Origin: Vibrio pomeroyi
GTDB lineage: Bacteria; Pseudomonadota; Gammaproteobacteria; Enterobacterales; Vibrionaceae
Direction: 5' to 3'
DNA: 64,000 nt
NCBI RefSeq assembly: GCF_024347595.1
Contig: NZ_AP025507.1
Span: 434,001 to 498,000 of the forward strand
A model generated the notes under the pieces. The model did no database searches. It was not told the origin of the DNA and was given only the letters and a program-made list of their open reading frames with translations. Position numbers and translations under genes: made by a program. Positions within the stretch are counted from its first letter, which is position 1, and each line of letters starts with the position of its first letter. Below are positions 32,441-40,930 of this stretch, piece after piece.

Positions 32441-33946
32441 TCAGATATGACTAATCCATACCTTTTCGAGATCGCACCAACCGAATCCATTCACTTGAGC
32501 TCCTTGTATCTTTTCTGATACCTCCAAGTTAAATGCCTCCTGTTTGAGCTCAACCACAATCCCGGTTTCATCTAGCCAATGTCTAAGTTCTAACAGCCTA
32601 TTCATTGCTCGATCGATGTCTGGCTCGCGTCGAATTGAGGTGATCCCTTGCCCAATCGTATTTAGCCTCTCTGCGGCTAACGATAAGTCTTCAAAAGGGA
32701 AACGAGTAAAGAAGCTCAACCATGAAGAGAAGGTGTCGTTTTCATCAATAATGCTGCACAGCGCGATGTCTTTGGTCGCCGTGTAGTGCCCGTGTTCGAC
32801 ATTGGTTTTTTGATCGCCAGATACAGACAATTGCTTGAAAAGCGCTTGGCATTCAGAGGTGTCCTCAACAGTGAACTCACGAGTGGTTTTCGACAGCTTT
32901 GGGTTTTGAATCTTAAAGAAGGTTGAACCGCAATTCTGTAGAACTGAATTGCTCGCTCCACTTACCGTGACCGTTTTCTCTGGCATTTTGACGCACACTT
33001 GGTTTTGCGCACATGCCTTAGTTTGTGACCATTCAGGATAAACCCAAAGCTCGACTCGATTGAGAATAGGTGCGCTGTGTGAATAGGCACTGTTACGGTT
33101 TAACCTCAGCATCTTGCTTGAGATAATCTCCAACGCGAAAGCGCCTGAGCCAATTAGCTTATCTTCTGATGTGTGCTCAAATATCGAAGCCTCAGCTCTA
33201 GCCAGTAATCGAGGCAAATGCCAATCAGGCTCGCTCAGAGTCACTTTTATCACATCGCCAGTGACAGCCGATACTTCAACAATATGTTGGTAGCAACGAC
33301 GCCAGAAGTTGCTCTTAGAAAGTGAATCGAGACAACGCACTATGTCTTGGACTTCAAGCGTTCGACCGTTATGGAATTGAACACGATTACGAACTTGGAA
33401 ATGCCAAACGGTAGCATCTTCATTAGGTTGCCACTGATAAGCCAAGTCACCAGTCAGCTTCCCTTGTTGAATTACGGTGAGGCGTTGGCAAATTTGCATC
33501 ACTAAGAAACGTTCAGTACGTCTTAGCACACGCTGAGGGTGGAGTGTCTCCAGCTCTCGGTGAAAGGGAATGTATGCGACATTCTGTGTTGAATGATTGT
33601 TGCTGCTCAGAAAGGCTTGTAACTCAGAGCCAGCGTTGCGGCCATTGAAGCTTAAGGTGTTAAACACCTGCTCAATATTGCCTGAATCTGCTTGGCTTTG
33701 GGCGTATTGGTAACACGCTTCAATCGGCTCAATCAAACACGTAAGCTGCGCCTTTTTGTTGCGCCCCGAACTGGCTTGCCATTCAATCCAGCCTTGCGCT
33801 GTCATTGCTTTTAATAGAGTTTGAACGTGACGCTCACTCACATGCAGTAATGCTGCCAATTGGCTGACTTGGCAGCGTGATACTCCAGGCCCAAAAGCCT
33901 GAAATATCTTTTCGTACAGTTCAAGCTTGCGCTTAAGGTTGCCCAA
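32441..33946 (-). CDS. SgrR-like transcriptional regulator with solute-binding domain
   Basis: 501 residues. An N-terminal winged helix (VSRCQVSQLAALLHVSERHVQTLLKAMTAQGWIEWQASSGRNKKAQL) is joined to an SBP_bac_5 (oligopeptide-binding-like) domain, seen in AYQWQPNEDATVWHFQVRNRVQFHNGRTLEVQDIVRCLDSL. E. coli SgrR responds to sugar-phosphate stress and activates the sRNA SgrS. Here it lies nine bases behind an oxidoreductase gene on the same strand rather than divergent from an SgrS-like RNA, so its target is unknown. Confidence 0.88.
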   Translation of the reverse strand: MGNLKRKLELYEKIFQAFGPGVSRCQVSQLAALLHVSERHVQTLLKAMTAQGWIEWQASSGRNKKAQLTCLIEPIEACYQYAQSQADSGNIEQVFNTLSFNGRNAGSELQAFLSSNNHSTQNVAYIPFHRELETLHPQRVLRRTERFLVMQICQRLTVIQQGKLTGDLAYQWQPNEDATVWHFQVRNRVQFHNGRTLEVQDIVRCLDSLSKSNFWRRCYQHIVEVSAVTGDVIKVTLSEPDWHLPRLLARAEASIFEHTSEDKLIGSGAFALEIISSKMLRLNRNSAYSHSAPILNRVELWVYPEWSQTKACAQNQVCVKMPEKTVTVSGASNSVLQNCGSTFFKIQNPKLSKTTREFTVEDTSECQALFKQLSVSGDQKTNVEHGHYTATKDIALCSIIDENDTFSSWLSFFTRFPFEDLSLAAERLNTIGQGITSIRREPDIDRAMNRLLELRHWLDETGIVVELKQEAFNLEVSEKIQGAQVNGFGWCDLEKVWISHI

Positions 33947-33955
33947 TTCGAAGTC

Positions 33956-34966
33956 CTAAATGTTAGGTTGAGTTAAATGTTGGTAGCCAGCATCAATGAG
34001 TGCTTTTTCCATGGTATCCAGTACCTGGGCACTTACCTTTGAGCTTAGAATATCAGACTGCGTTTTTCCCTCTAGCACCAGCTGTGAGAAGTGTTCGATT
34101 TGATATTCGAACCCATTACCTTGAATTGGGTGCTCGATGATGAAGGTTTCATTCTGATATTCGACCTCGATGTAGGCAGGGTTCCACCATTTCTCTTGAA
34201 TCGTGATGGTGATATCTGGGCCAGTTAATCGCGCTGCGCGTGGAAGGTCGCGCACTGTCGATGCCGAGATGGTGGCGTTGATCTCGCCGGAAAACTGAAA
34301 GCAGGAGTCGGTATCAACGTTCGAACCCTCATAAAGGCTCGACATATCTACTGTAGGGCTAGATGGTTTAACTCCAAGCGTGCGGCATAAATCGTAGAAA
34401 AACCACAGCCCGTAGACGCCAACATCGAGCGTTGCCCCACCAGCCAAGTCCGGGTTGAAGATAAACAGTTTAGGATCGTAGTTGTGATGGTTACCAAAGC
34501 TGGCTTCTATCGAATCAATCTTAATCTTGTTGTTGGCTAAGAATGACGTGAGCTCACGATAAGCAGGGAACACGACGGTCTTCATCGCTTCTAGCAGCAT
34601 CACACCGTTTTGTTCGGCGAGGGCTTTCATCTCTAGCCAATCACCAAGGTTGGTGAAAGCAGGCTTTTCTACCAGAACGTGCTTTTTATGGCTTAGAAAC
34701 AGTTCAGCTAAAGGCTTGTGATAAGGATGAACTGTGGCGATGTACACCGCTTGAACATCTGGATCTTGAGCCATGGCTTCATAAGATCCATAAGCCTTGT
34801 CGCAACCGAATTTATCAGCAAACAGAGTGGCTCTTGAGTGATCTCGTGCTGACACCGCATAGAGCTCGCCATGTGAGCAATGCTCGGTGAGTGCAGTCGC
34901 AAAGCGGTTAGCGATGTTACCTAATCCAGCGATGCCCCATTTAATCTTGCGTTGCGTGTTGCTCAT
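33956..34966 (-). CDS. Gfo/Idh/MocA-family oxidoreductase
   Basis: 336 residues. Rossmann motif GIAGLGNIANRFA at the start, then VEKPAFTN with the catalytic Lys typical of the family (EKPxxxx), and the alpha/beta domain with GGATLDVGVYGLW containing the usual Asp/His-like site region. It oxidises or reduces a sugar, inositol or dihydrodiol with NAD(P). First gene of a likely operon with the SgrR-like regulator. Confidence 0.9.
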   Translation of the reverse strand: MSNTQRKIKWGIAGLGNIANRFATALTEHCSHGELYAVSARDHSRATLFADKFGCDKAYGSYEAMAQDPDVQAVYIATVHPYHKPLAELFLSHKKHVLVEKPAFTNLGDWLEMKALAEQNGVMLLEAMKTVVFPAYRELTSFLANNKIKIDSIEASFGNHHNYDPKLFIFNPDLAGGATLDVGVYGLWFFYDLCRTLGVKPSSPTVDMSSLYEGSNVDTDSCFQFSGEINATISASTVRDLPRAARLTGPDITITIQEKWWNPAYIEVEYQNETFIIEHPIQGNGFEYQIEHFSQLVLEGKTQSDILSSKVSAQVLDTMEKALIDAGYQHLTQPNI

Positions 34967-35015
34967 TACTTACTCCAAATCTTTGCTTTGTAATAAGTGT
35001 ACTTAGAGTTGCCCA

Positions 35016-35055
35016 ATACAAATAGAGAACAGATTTCTCAACCTGTTCTCTATTT
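35016..35055. terminator. Terminator-like hairpin
   Basis: AATAGAGAACAG / CTGTTCTCTATT, 12-bp stem with a 10-base loop, between the oxidoreductase promoter region and the end of the methyltransferase gene; TTTTTA on the plus side, weaker T content on the minus side. Confidence 0.75.
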
Positions 35056-35083
35056 TTAATTAGCTTGTTTTAGTCGTGCATGA

Positions 35084-35983
35084 CTAGCCTTGTATTGAGC
35101 GCTTCCAATCAGCTAAAGCCTGAATGTGTTTTGGCCCAATACCGCAGCAACCACCGACAATATTTGCACCCAATGCGTGCCAGCGTTTTGCGTAAGCTAA
35201 GTAACCTTGGCCATCTAACTCACGCATTTCTTGAAGCATGTCGTTAGCTTCATGTTCGCTGCTGATCGGCGCAAAGTTGTTTGCATAGACACCGATGTCT
35301 AAATCACAGCCTAATTCATCAATCACTTGCTTAGCATCGATGATGGCTTGATCCATCACTTCCGGTACCGAGCAGTTAAACATAATGCCTTTCGCGTTTG
35401 ATTGGCAGGCCAATTTGATGGCGTCTGTTACGCTCTCACCTGAACGAATGTTGGCAGAGTCACCTTTGGTGTCTTCCAAGCTAAAAGCGAAGTAACACGG
35501 TTTATCGGATTGCTTAAGTACCGCATGAATGGATTCGAATTCTTGCAGGCTACAGATGGTTTCGGCGAGCCAAAGGTCGATGTTTGGATCTTGTGCATCG
35601 TAAAGGGTTTGAATGATTGGTGCTGCTGCTTCTACCTTGAACAAGTCTGGTCGGTAGCTGCCAAATGGAGGTGGAATCGCACCTGCAACTTTAACTGTGT
35701 GAGGTGCATTGTCAGCGACTGCTTTAGTCAGCTCGCCAGAAAGCTTTGCTAGCTCAAAGCCTCGCTGTGCGAAGAGCTCTTCACCCAAGTGAAAAGGGAC
35801 ACACGCATAGCTATTAGTGATCAGGATCTCAGCACCTGCGTCGACAAAGTTTTGATGCGCTTGACTGACAAATTCAGGTGCTTCAATCAGCGCTTGAGCA
35901 CTCCAAAGCGGTTGAGAAAATGGAGCTCCAATTTCTTTGAGTTCTCGGCCCATGCCGCCATCAAGTATGGTTAGTGTTTTCAT
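35084..35983 (-). CDS. Homocysteine S-methyltransferase family protein
   Basis: 299 residues from the ATG at 35983. TIM-barrel homocysteine-binding domain: LDGGMGRELKE, TNSYACVP, and zinc-binding cysteines in GIMFNCSVPE and NIVGGCCGIGPKHI. E. coli MmuM methylates homocysteine with S-methylmethionine; this is its likely role, with no B12 domain present. Monocistronic. Confidence 0.88.
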   Translation of the reverse strand: MKTLTILDGGMGRELKEIGAPFSQPLWSAQALIEAPEFVSQAHQNFVDAGAEILITNSYACVPFHLGEELFAQRGFELAKLSGELTKAVADNAPHTVKVAGAIPPPFGSYRPDLFKVEAAAPIIQTLYDAQDPNIDLWLAETICSLQEFESIHAVLKQSDKPCYFAFSLEDTKGDSANIRSGESVTDAIKLACQSNAKGIMFNCSVPEVMDQAIIDAKQVIDELGCDLDIGVYANNFAPISSEHEANDMLQEMRELDGQGYLAYAKRWHALGANIVGGCCGIGPKHIQALADWKRSIQG

Positions 35984-36116
35984 ATTCAATACTATCTAAA
36001 CAATTGCTGAAGTTCTGCCGTCACCATATCAGACAACCTTGTCAGACAGAAGCCACCAATACATTGTGTTATCGAGAAAAGGTGTCGGACTGTTTTGGAG
36101 ATAGCCACGGCATAAT

Positions 36117-36317
36117 TTAGATCGCTCTTTGCCAATAATGTGCACCACCACACGCATCAACATCTATACGCATGATTAGCATATTTGCTATTTTAGTCAG
36201 TAAGTTAGAGCGGATTACTGGCTTATGAAGTATGACCATACTATTTTGGTCTACGGCATGAAGACTAGAGTGGTTTTTAGCTAAGTCGATACCGTAGAAA
36301 TAAGAATAATCAGACAT
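36117..36317 (-). pseudogene. IS110-family transposase remnant
   Basis: About 66 residues of the N-terminal DEDD domain remain: MSDYSYFYGIDLAKNHSSLH (first Asp in GIDLAKN), LLHKPVIRS-like strand, and a final VDACGGAHYWQR before a stop. Full-length proteins have 300 or more residues, so most of the gene is gone. The 60 bases upstream, up to about 36375, look like the element's 5' non-coding part. It marks an old insertion/deletion at the edge of an accessory patch. Confidence 0.85.
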
Positions 36318-36415
36318 GGTGCCTCCGATGCATTTAAGTACCACATAAGTGTGGAAGAGCCTCGGTAGGGGGAATTCATGTCATTCGTTATGTGTAATCA
36401 TTGGAAATAGAGAAA

Positions 36416-37099
36416 ATGATGCTTTCAAAGTCGTTAGAAGAATCTCTTAAAAAAGATGATCTTAGAAATTTGGCGGTAAATCTTGCCGAAGTTGGTATAG
36501 ATGCAATTTTAGATAACGGAGTACTAAGAGACATACCGGTTCTTTCTAGTCTTGTAGGTGGTATCAATGCGATTGGTAGCGTGCGTGATGCTCTGTTTAC
36601 GAAAAAGCTTATATCATTCCTTTCTGAGTTGTCTGATATTCCAGTAGAACAGCGCCGAAGTATGATCGATTCAATTGATAACTCGGATGACTATAAAGTA
36701 AAAGTTGGAGAGAAGCTTATCTATATCATAGAGAAAGCTGAAGACCACTATACGAGTAAAATCATTGCAATATTCTTCTCTGAGTTTCTTGTCGGAGAAA
36801 TTACATACAATCAATTTTTAAAAATCAGTCGAATTATCGATAGTATGTTTATTGGTGATTTTTTAGAGTTTGCTAGTGAGTCGTCAGAACCGATTGATTT
36901 TAATTCTGACAATACATTTATTAACACTGGTTTAGTCGATGTATATTTTGAACCTGTGGTAGTTAAAGATAGCGATTGCTACAACGACTGTGAGAAATAC
37001 GAAACGAGTGGAGGTGCGAGCCTGTACATCACTTCTATCGGTGAGATTGTAAGGTTGGTACTTAAGGGAAAAATTACACATAACAAGAAATTCAAGTAG
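36416..37099 (+). CDS. Unknown accessory protein
   Basis: 227 residues from ATGATG at 36416 (GGAAATAGAG upstream). AT-rich. The N-terminal part has an amphipathic/hydrophobic block, NGVLRDIPVLSSLVGGINAI then GSVRDALFTKKLISFL, followed by helical LSDIPVEQRRSMIDSID and KVGEKLIYIIEKAEDHYTSKIIAIFFSEFLVGEITYNQFLKISRIID. I have seen proteins of this pattern in scattered bacterial accessory regions, without known function. It lies between an IS110 remnant and a toxin-antitoxin pair, which suggests horizontal gain. Confidence 0.7.
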   Translation: MMLSKSLEESLKKDDLRNLAVNLAEVGIDAILDNGVLRDIPVLSSLVGGINAIGSVRDALFTKKLISFLSELSDIPVEQRRSMIDSIDNSDDYKVKVGEKLIYIIEKAEDHYTSKIIAIFFSEFLVGEITYNQFLKISRIIDSMFIGDFLEFASESSEPIDFNSDNTFINTGLVDVYFEPVVVKDSDCYNDCEKYETSGGASLYITSIGEIVRLVLKGKITHNKKFK

Positions 37100-37137
37100 A
37101 TTCTCAATGCTTAGCGTTAGTTGCCCAGAGGAAGTAA

Positions 37138-37416
37138 TCAATCCATAGGGAACTTTTGTTTCTGGTGGAGCACGCGCATAATTCGGATAATGTCGCCTTC
37201 GATCCAATAGGAGACGATCATCGAAATCTCAGGAATTATCAGTAATCGTCCACGAATACCGTCTCTCTGTACACCCATCAGAGGCTGATCAAGCAAGTTT
37301 TCTACTTTTGTTTCAATGAGGTTGTCTGCGTTCTCTGCCGCATCAGGGTTGAAGTCATAGATAAACTCAAAGATCCTTTCACGATCATTGAGTGATTCTT
37401 CTTCCCATAAAATCAT
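37138..37416 (-). CDS. Type II toxin, RelE/ParE family
   Basis: 92 residues. LWEEESLNDRERIFEFIYDFNPDAAENADNLIETKVENLLDQPLMGVQRDGIRGRLLIIPEISMIVSYWI follows the ParE/RelE fold order (two N-terminal helices, then strands), with Arg in RGRLL and the closing IRIMRVLHQKQKFP. Would target ribosomal mRNA cleavage or gyrase. Its ATG overlaps the antitoxin stop by four bases (ATGA), giving the standard antitoxin-first order. Confidence 0.88.
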   Translation of the reverse strand: MILWEEESLNDRERIFEFIYDFNPDAAENADNLIETKVENLLDQPLMGVQRDGIRGRLLIIPEISMIVSYWIEGDIIRIMRVLHQKQKFPMD

Positions 37417-37697
37417 TGCTTACCTCGATTACGGATTCTGGCTTTGCGTTCTTCCATTCGAGATTTAGCCGTTTGGTGTTCAACGAAAACGGATTTTCCT
37501 GAGTCAAACTTCTCAAATGCTAGGTTTACTTGTTCAGTTAGCCATGCATCGTGAGATAATGTTTGTCTTTGCTGCTCTGCGAGTTGCTCAGTAAGCTCAC
37601 GGCAAGCACCACTCAGTGTACGACCTTGGCTCTCAGCCATCTGTTGAGCTAGGCGTTTTGTTTCTTCATCAACACGAAATTGAATTCTAGTGTCCAT
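37413..37697 (-). CDS. Antitoxin, RelB/DinJ-type
   Basis: 94 residues from the ATG at 37697 with AAGGAATACATC before it. Ribbon-helix-helix N terminus MDTRIQFRVDEETKRLAQQMAESQGRT, then a longer toxin-binding tail (WLTEQVNLAFEKFDSGKSVFVEHQTAKSRMEERKARIRNR) with the FxSGxSxFV-like motif seen in DinJ partners. Expected to bind and neutralise the downstream toxin and repress its own promoter. Confidence 0.88.
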   Translation of the reverse strand: MDTRIQFRVDEETKRLAQQMAESQGRTLSGACRELTEQLAEQQRQTLSHDAWLTEQVNLAFEKFDSGKSVFVEHQTAKSRMEERKARIRNRGKQ

Positions 37698-37881
37698 GAT
37701 GTATTCCTTTATTAGTGTGTGTACAAATGTTAGCACTAGCCTTTGAGATGGGCAACTAACAAACACTATGGCGCCAATAACTAACTTTTGGTGTTGTTTC
37801 TATCTTATATAGTCTTATCTATTATCAACTATTTCAGAACGTTAAATGGTAGGCCACAACAATCTGTAGAGGAAAAGTGCA

Positions 37882-38583
37882 TTGAAGTTAAGGAATAAAC
37901 TCGTACGTTACCCGCACATTGATGTTGATCGTGCGTTTGAAAAAGAAGATGAGTTATTGCAGCAAATACAGGCTGGTGACATTGGACAAGCGTTGATGTT
38001 GTGGCAAGCAAAAACGCCGACACTTGTTTTGCCTGCAGGTAAAAAGTGGCCAGTGACTGCAGAGTCTAGAAAGCAACTCGAGTCACAAGGTTGGCAACTT
38101 ACTTCACGTAAAACGGGTGGCGCTCCCGTTCCACAACTGCCTGGGGTCATTAACCTATCGCACATTTACCATTGGCCGAGCGCTGAAGCCTACAACATCC
38201 AAAAAGCGTATCTACATCTGTGCAATGTCTTAACCCGGTTTTTTAAAGAATTAGGTGTCGATGTAGATGTGCACGCAACCCCCGGTTCTTATTGTGATGG
38301 CGACTACAACCTTAATATCAATAAACAAAAAATAGTGGGTACTGCTCAACGTGTATTGCTTAAACGAGGGGGCGGTCAAATCGTACTTTCACAAGCTTGT
38401 ATCCTATTAGATGTCGACTTAGACAACATCGTTGCTCCCGTGAACTTTTACAATCAAATCTGCGGCAACCCAACCGTTGTAGAACCTTATGTTCATACAC
38501 TTTTATCTGAACATGTAACGCCCTTGCCCAACGTAGACTCACTCTTTCAGCAGTTAAGCCAAGCCTTTATTAAGCACGCATAG
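37882..38583 (+). CDS. Lipoate-protein ligase A family protein (BPL/LPL domain)
   Basis: 233 residues, TTG start at 37882 with a strong AGAGGAAAAG site. Motifs: SRKTGGAPVPQLPGVINLSHIY (in place of RRxSGGGAVYHDxGNLN), TPGSYCDGDYNLNINKQKIVGTAQR (PGRNDIxxxGxKIxGxAQ counterpart) with the Lys of KIVGTAQ, and LKRGGGQIVLSQACILLDVD. It is a divergent member, and would transfer lipoate or octanoate. Next to a toxin-antitoxin pair in an accessory stretch, so it may not be the housekeeping ligase. Confidence 0.82.
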   Translation: MKLRNKLVRYPHIDVDRAFEKEDELLQQIQAGDIGQALMLWQAKTPTLVLPAGKKWPVTAESRKQLESQGWQLTSRKTGGAPVPQLPGVINLSHIYHWPSAEAYNIQKAYLHLCNVLTRFFKELGVDVDVHATPGSYCDGDYNLNINKQKIVGTAQRVLLKRGGGQIVLSQACILLDVDLDNIVAPVNFYNQICGNPTVVEPYVHTLLSEHVTPLPNVDSLFQQLSQAFIKHA

Positions 38584-38826
38584 TGCCGGCCTTTCGTTAA
38601 CGCCATGCTAATTTGTCGATGGGTGAACCATGTCGATGCTATTTGTTATCACTAGTGAACGCATCACGAACTTCAAGCTGTTCTTGGCGGCTTTAGCGTA
38701 GGGCTTCGAACCTAAAAACTAAGAGATACGTTAGGCGCTGCTGGACTTTGATTATTCCATAATATGGAGTGGCAACGCCTGTCGTTTAGTTTGTTTACGT
38801 CTATCGTTATGAGTTAAATTGAGCGA

Positions 38827-39702
38827 CTACCAAGCAAAGGTCTTAATTACGTTTTGTTTAGTGATCGGGTTGTGCGCGATGTCTTGATTGATCTTGTCAA
38901 GAAACGGCTTGCGCGCTTGAGGAAGCATCCCACGCATCGGCGAGATATTGTTCCCGTGATCGCCCCAGTAGTAACAGTCGAAGTCCTCTAAGTTTTCGAG
39001 CAAGTACTTCTCTTCTTCTAGAATCTGCAATGGTGTTGGTAATACAAATTCGCCGCGCTGCACTTCTTTCTCCAATACTGAGCCCGGTTGAACCGCCAAA
39101 GCCATCGGTGCAATCGCATCTGGCTGCATGATGTTCAGCAAGCTGGTGGTATTAATCGCATGTTCTTTTGAACGTTCACGACCACCAAGGCCAAAGATAA
39201 ACGAAGCCAGTACCTTGATGTCGGCTTCACGCGCTAGGTTCATGCCTTCAATAGCGTGCTCACGTGTCATGCGTTTCTTAATACGCTCCAGAACAATAGG
39301 GTCACCTGACTCCAAGCCTGAATACGCCATGCTTAAACCTGCCGATTTGATCTCTTTCAGTTCCGATAAGCTCTTACGACGGAAGTCATTGAAGCCTGAA
39401 TACAGAGAAATATTCTTGATCTCTGGGAAGGTGATTTTGATGTAATCCAGAATCGAAATCAGCATCTCGGTTCGGATTGCCATCACGTTACCATCGACCA
39501 AAAAGATAGATTCTACATGCGGGTAGATCTTTCTTGCAGCATCAATATCTTCAAAAATGTCTTTGATGTCTCTTACTTTGAAACGCTTATCATCAAACAT
39601 CGTGCAGAAGGTACATTGGTTGTTGCTGCATCCCAATGTTGTCTGGATTAGTATGCTCTCTGCTTCCATCCAAGGACGATAAACTTTGCCTTCAAAACGC
39701 AT
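38827..39702 (-). CDS. Radical SAM protein, Elp3/YgiQ-like subgroup
   Basis: 291 residues. Cluster motif C-x4-C-x2-C (LGCSNNQCTFC), a spacing common in this subgroup, followed by IFLVDGNVMAIRTEML, ISLYSGFNDFRRKS, MAYSGLESGDPIVLERIKK and ASFIFGLGGRERS. Closes with LQILEEEKYLLENL. The reaction is unknown; members often annotated only as radical SAM enzymes. ATG preceded by CGAGGAGCATTT. Confidence 0.88.
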   Translation of the reverse strand: MRFEGKVYRPWMEAESILIQTTLGCSNNQCTFCTMFDDKRFKVRDIKDIFEDIDAARKIYPHVESIFLVDGNVMAIRTEMLISILDYIKITFPEIKNISLYSGFNDFRRKSLSELKEIKSAGLSMAYSGLESGDPIVLERIKKRMTREHAIEGMNLAREADIKVLASFIFGLGGRERSKEHAINTTSLLNIMQPDAIAPMALAVQPGSVLEKEVQRGEFVLPTPLQILEEEKYLLENLEDFDCYYWGDHGNNISPMRGMLPQARKPFLDKINQDIAHNPITKQNVIKTFAW

Positions 39703-39814
39703 AAATGCTCCTCGGCCTTAGCCTGTATTGTTTCGACGAGGACAAGTCTAACAATCTGCATCTTGGGTGATAATTGGGCAAAGCAGGGAATCAGTATTAA
39801 AGAAATTTTAATAA

Positions 39815-39861
39815 TCGAATGAGCACACAGTTCTTGATTTAAATGGAAGAACTGCGTGCTC
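39815..39861 (-). terminator. Terminator of the SDR gene
   Basis: GAGCACACAGTTCTT / AAGAACTGCGTGCTC, 15-base arms with one mismatch, loop of 11; an AT-rich tract follows on the minus strand. Confidence 0.75.
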
Positions 39862-39921
39862 GGATTAGGTGGTGTTCGAGGCTATTTGTTGGGGGCTATC
39901 TATCAACGTGTTAGCGGAGAA

Positions 39922-40758
39922 TTATGAGTGTGCGACGCACAACTTCTCTTCGAGTAATTGGTCAAGCACCGTCACCAGCTTGTGGTTCTTGGTGTTGTCT
40001 AATGCGTCTGAGTGCGGGTCTTTAAACAGCCCTGAGTCATTGTCAAAATATTTCCCAGAAGCGTTGGCAAACTCTTCACTGAGTGCTGCGCGACACAAGA
40101 TATCTGCACCAATCGCCAGATCATTACCATCAACGCCATAAGCATCTTTTACTAGCTTGCTGCCGAGGAAAGAGGCTGGGTTTACAGGGATAACAGCGGG
40201 GCCATTCTCTAATCGAGAGTTAGATAAGGAATTGGCTAATTCAATGGACCACATTGTCAGTGCTAGCTTACTTTGTGCGTAAACCGGACCGTCTAGTTCG
40301 CCTGCATTAGGGCTAGTTAGTGCGTCTAAATCTACGGATGCTTGGGCTGCTGAAGATAGGTTCACGATACGACCTGTCGCATCAAAAAGAGGGAGCAGCT
40401 TCTGTGTCAGAAGATAGGGCGCAATGGTGTTCACCACAAAACGCACATCAAGATTATCAGGAGTGGTGACGTCCGACACCTTGTAGACGCCAGCGTTGTT
40501 GATGAGTATATCGAGTCGCTTATGGTTGTTTTTGATTTGGGTCGCGAGCTTATCAACATCGGAGAGCGTCGATAGGTCGGCGATGTAGCTTTCGATGATG
40601 GCGTTCTTAGACAGGCGAGATAAAGCCGTCACGACTTTGTGGACCTTGACTGGGTTGCGGCCATGAATGAGAACGTGGTGTCCTTGCTGAGTCAGCGCTT
40701 TTGCGGTCTCTAAACCAATGCCATCTGTGGCTCCTGTGATCAGAATTATTTTTTGCAT
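39922..40758 (-). CDS. Short-chain dehydrogenase/reductase (retinol-dehydrogenase-like)
   Basis: 278 residues from the ATG at 40758 (GAAGGATCAAAA). NAD(P) motif TGATDGIGLETAK, IHGRNP, DILINNAGVYKV, catalytic Ser in IVNLSSAAQ and Y-x3-K in VYAQSKLAL. Cytoplasmic oxidoreductase of unknown substrate. Monocistronic. Confidence 0.9.
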   Translation of the reverse strand: MQKIILITGATDGIGLETAKALTQQGHHVLIHGRNPVKVHKVVTALSRLSKNAIIESYIADLSTLSDVDKLATQIKNNHKRLDILINNAGVYKVSDVTTPDNLDVRFVVNTIAPYLLTQKLLPLFDATGRIVNLSSAAQASVDLDALTSPNAGELDGPVYAQSKLALTMWSIELANSLSNSRLENGPAVIPVNPASFLGSKLVKDAYGVDGNDLAIGADILCRAALSEEFANASGKYFDNDSGLFKDPHSDALDNTKNHKLVTVLDQLLEEKLCVAHS

Positions 40759-40884
40759 TTTTGATCCTTCAAAAAATAGTTTGAACAACGTTATAACAAA
40801 GATTAATGACACATAGTTGCATTTGGCTCACAGGCTGAAGACTCAAATGTGAGTCTATGGGACAAAAAGTGGCTAATTTTAAGA

Positions 40885-40912
40885 TAAATGGGTCAGCTTT
40901 TGGCTGACCCAA
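40885..40912 (-). terminator. Terminator of the enoyl-CoA hydratase gene
   Basis: GGGTCAGC / GCTGACCC stem (40890-40910) with TTTTG loop, flanked by AAAT and AAAT, followed on the minus strand by TTTATC. Confidence 0.82.
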
Positions 40913-40930
40913 ATAAGAGAAGTGAACGAG

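Noticed and set aside
36100..38830. Possible integron cassettes (attC sites) around the island genes
   Set aside because: I looked for paired RYYYAAC and GTTRRRY cores 60-130 bases apart. GTTAGGC occurs at about 38730 without an upstream partner, and the genes lie on both strands, so no cassette array is supported.
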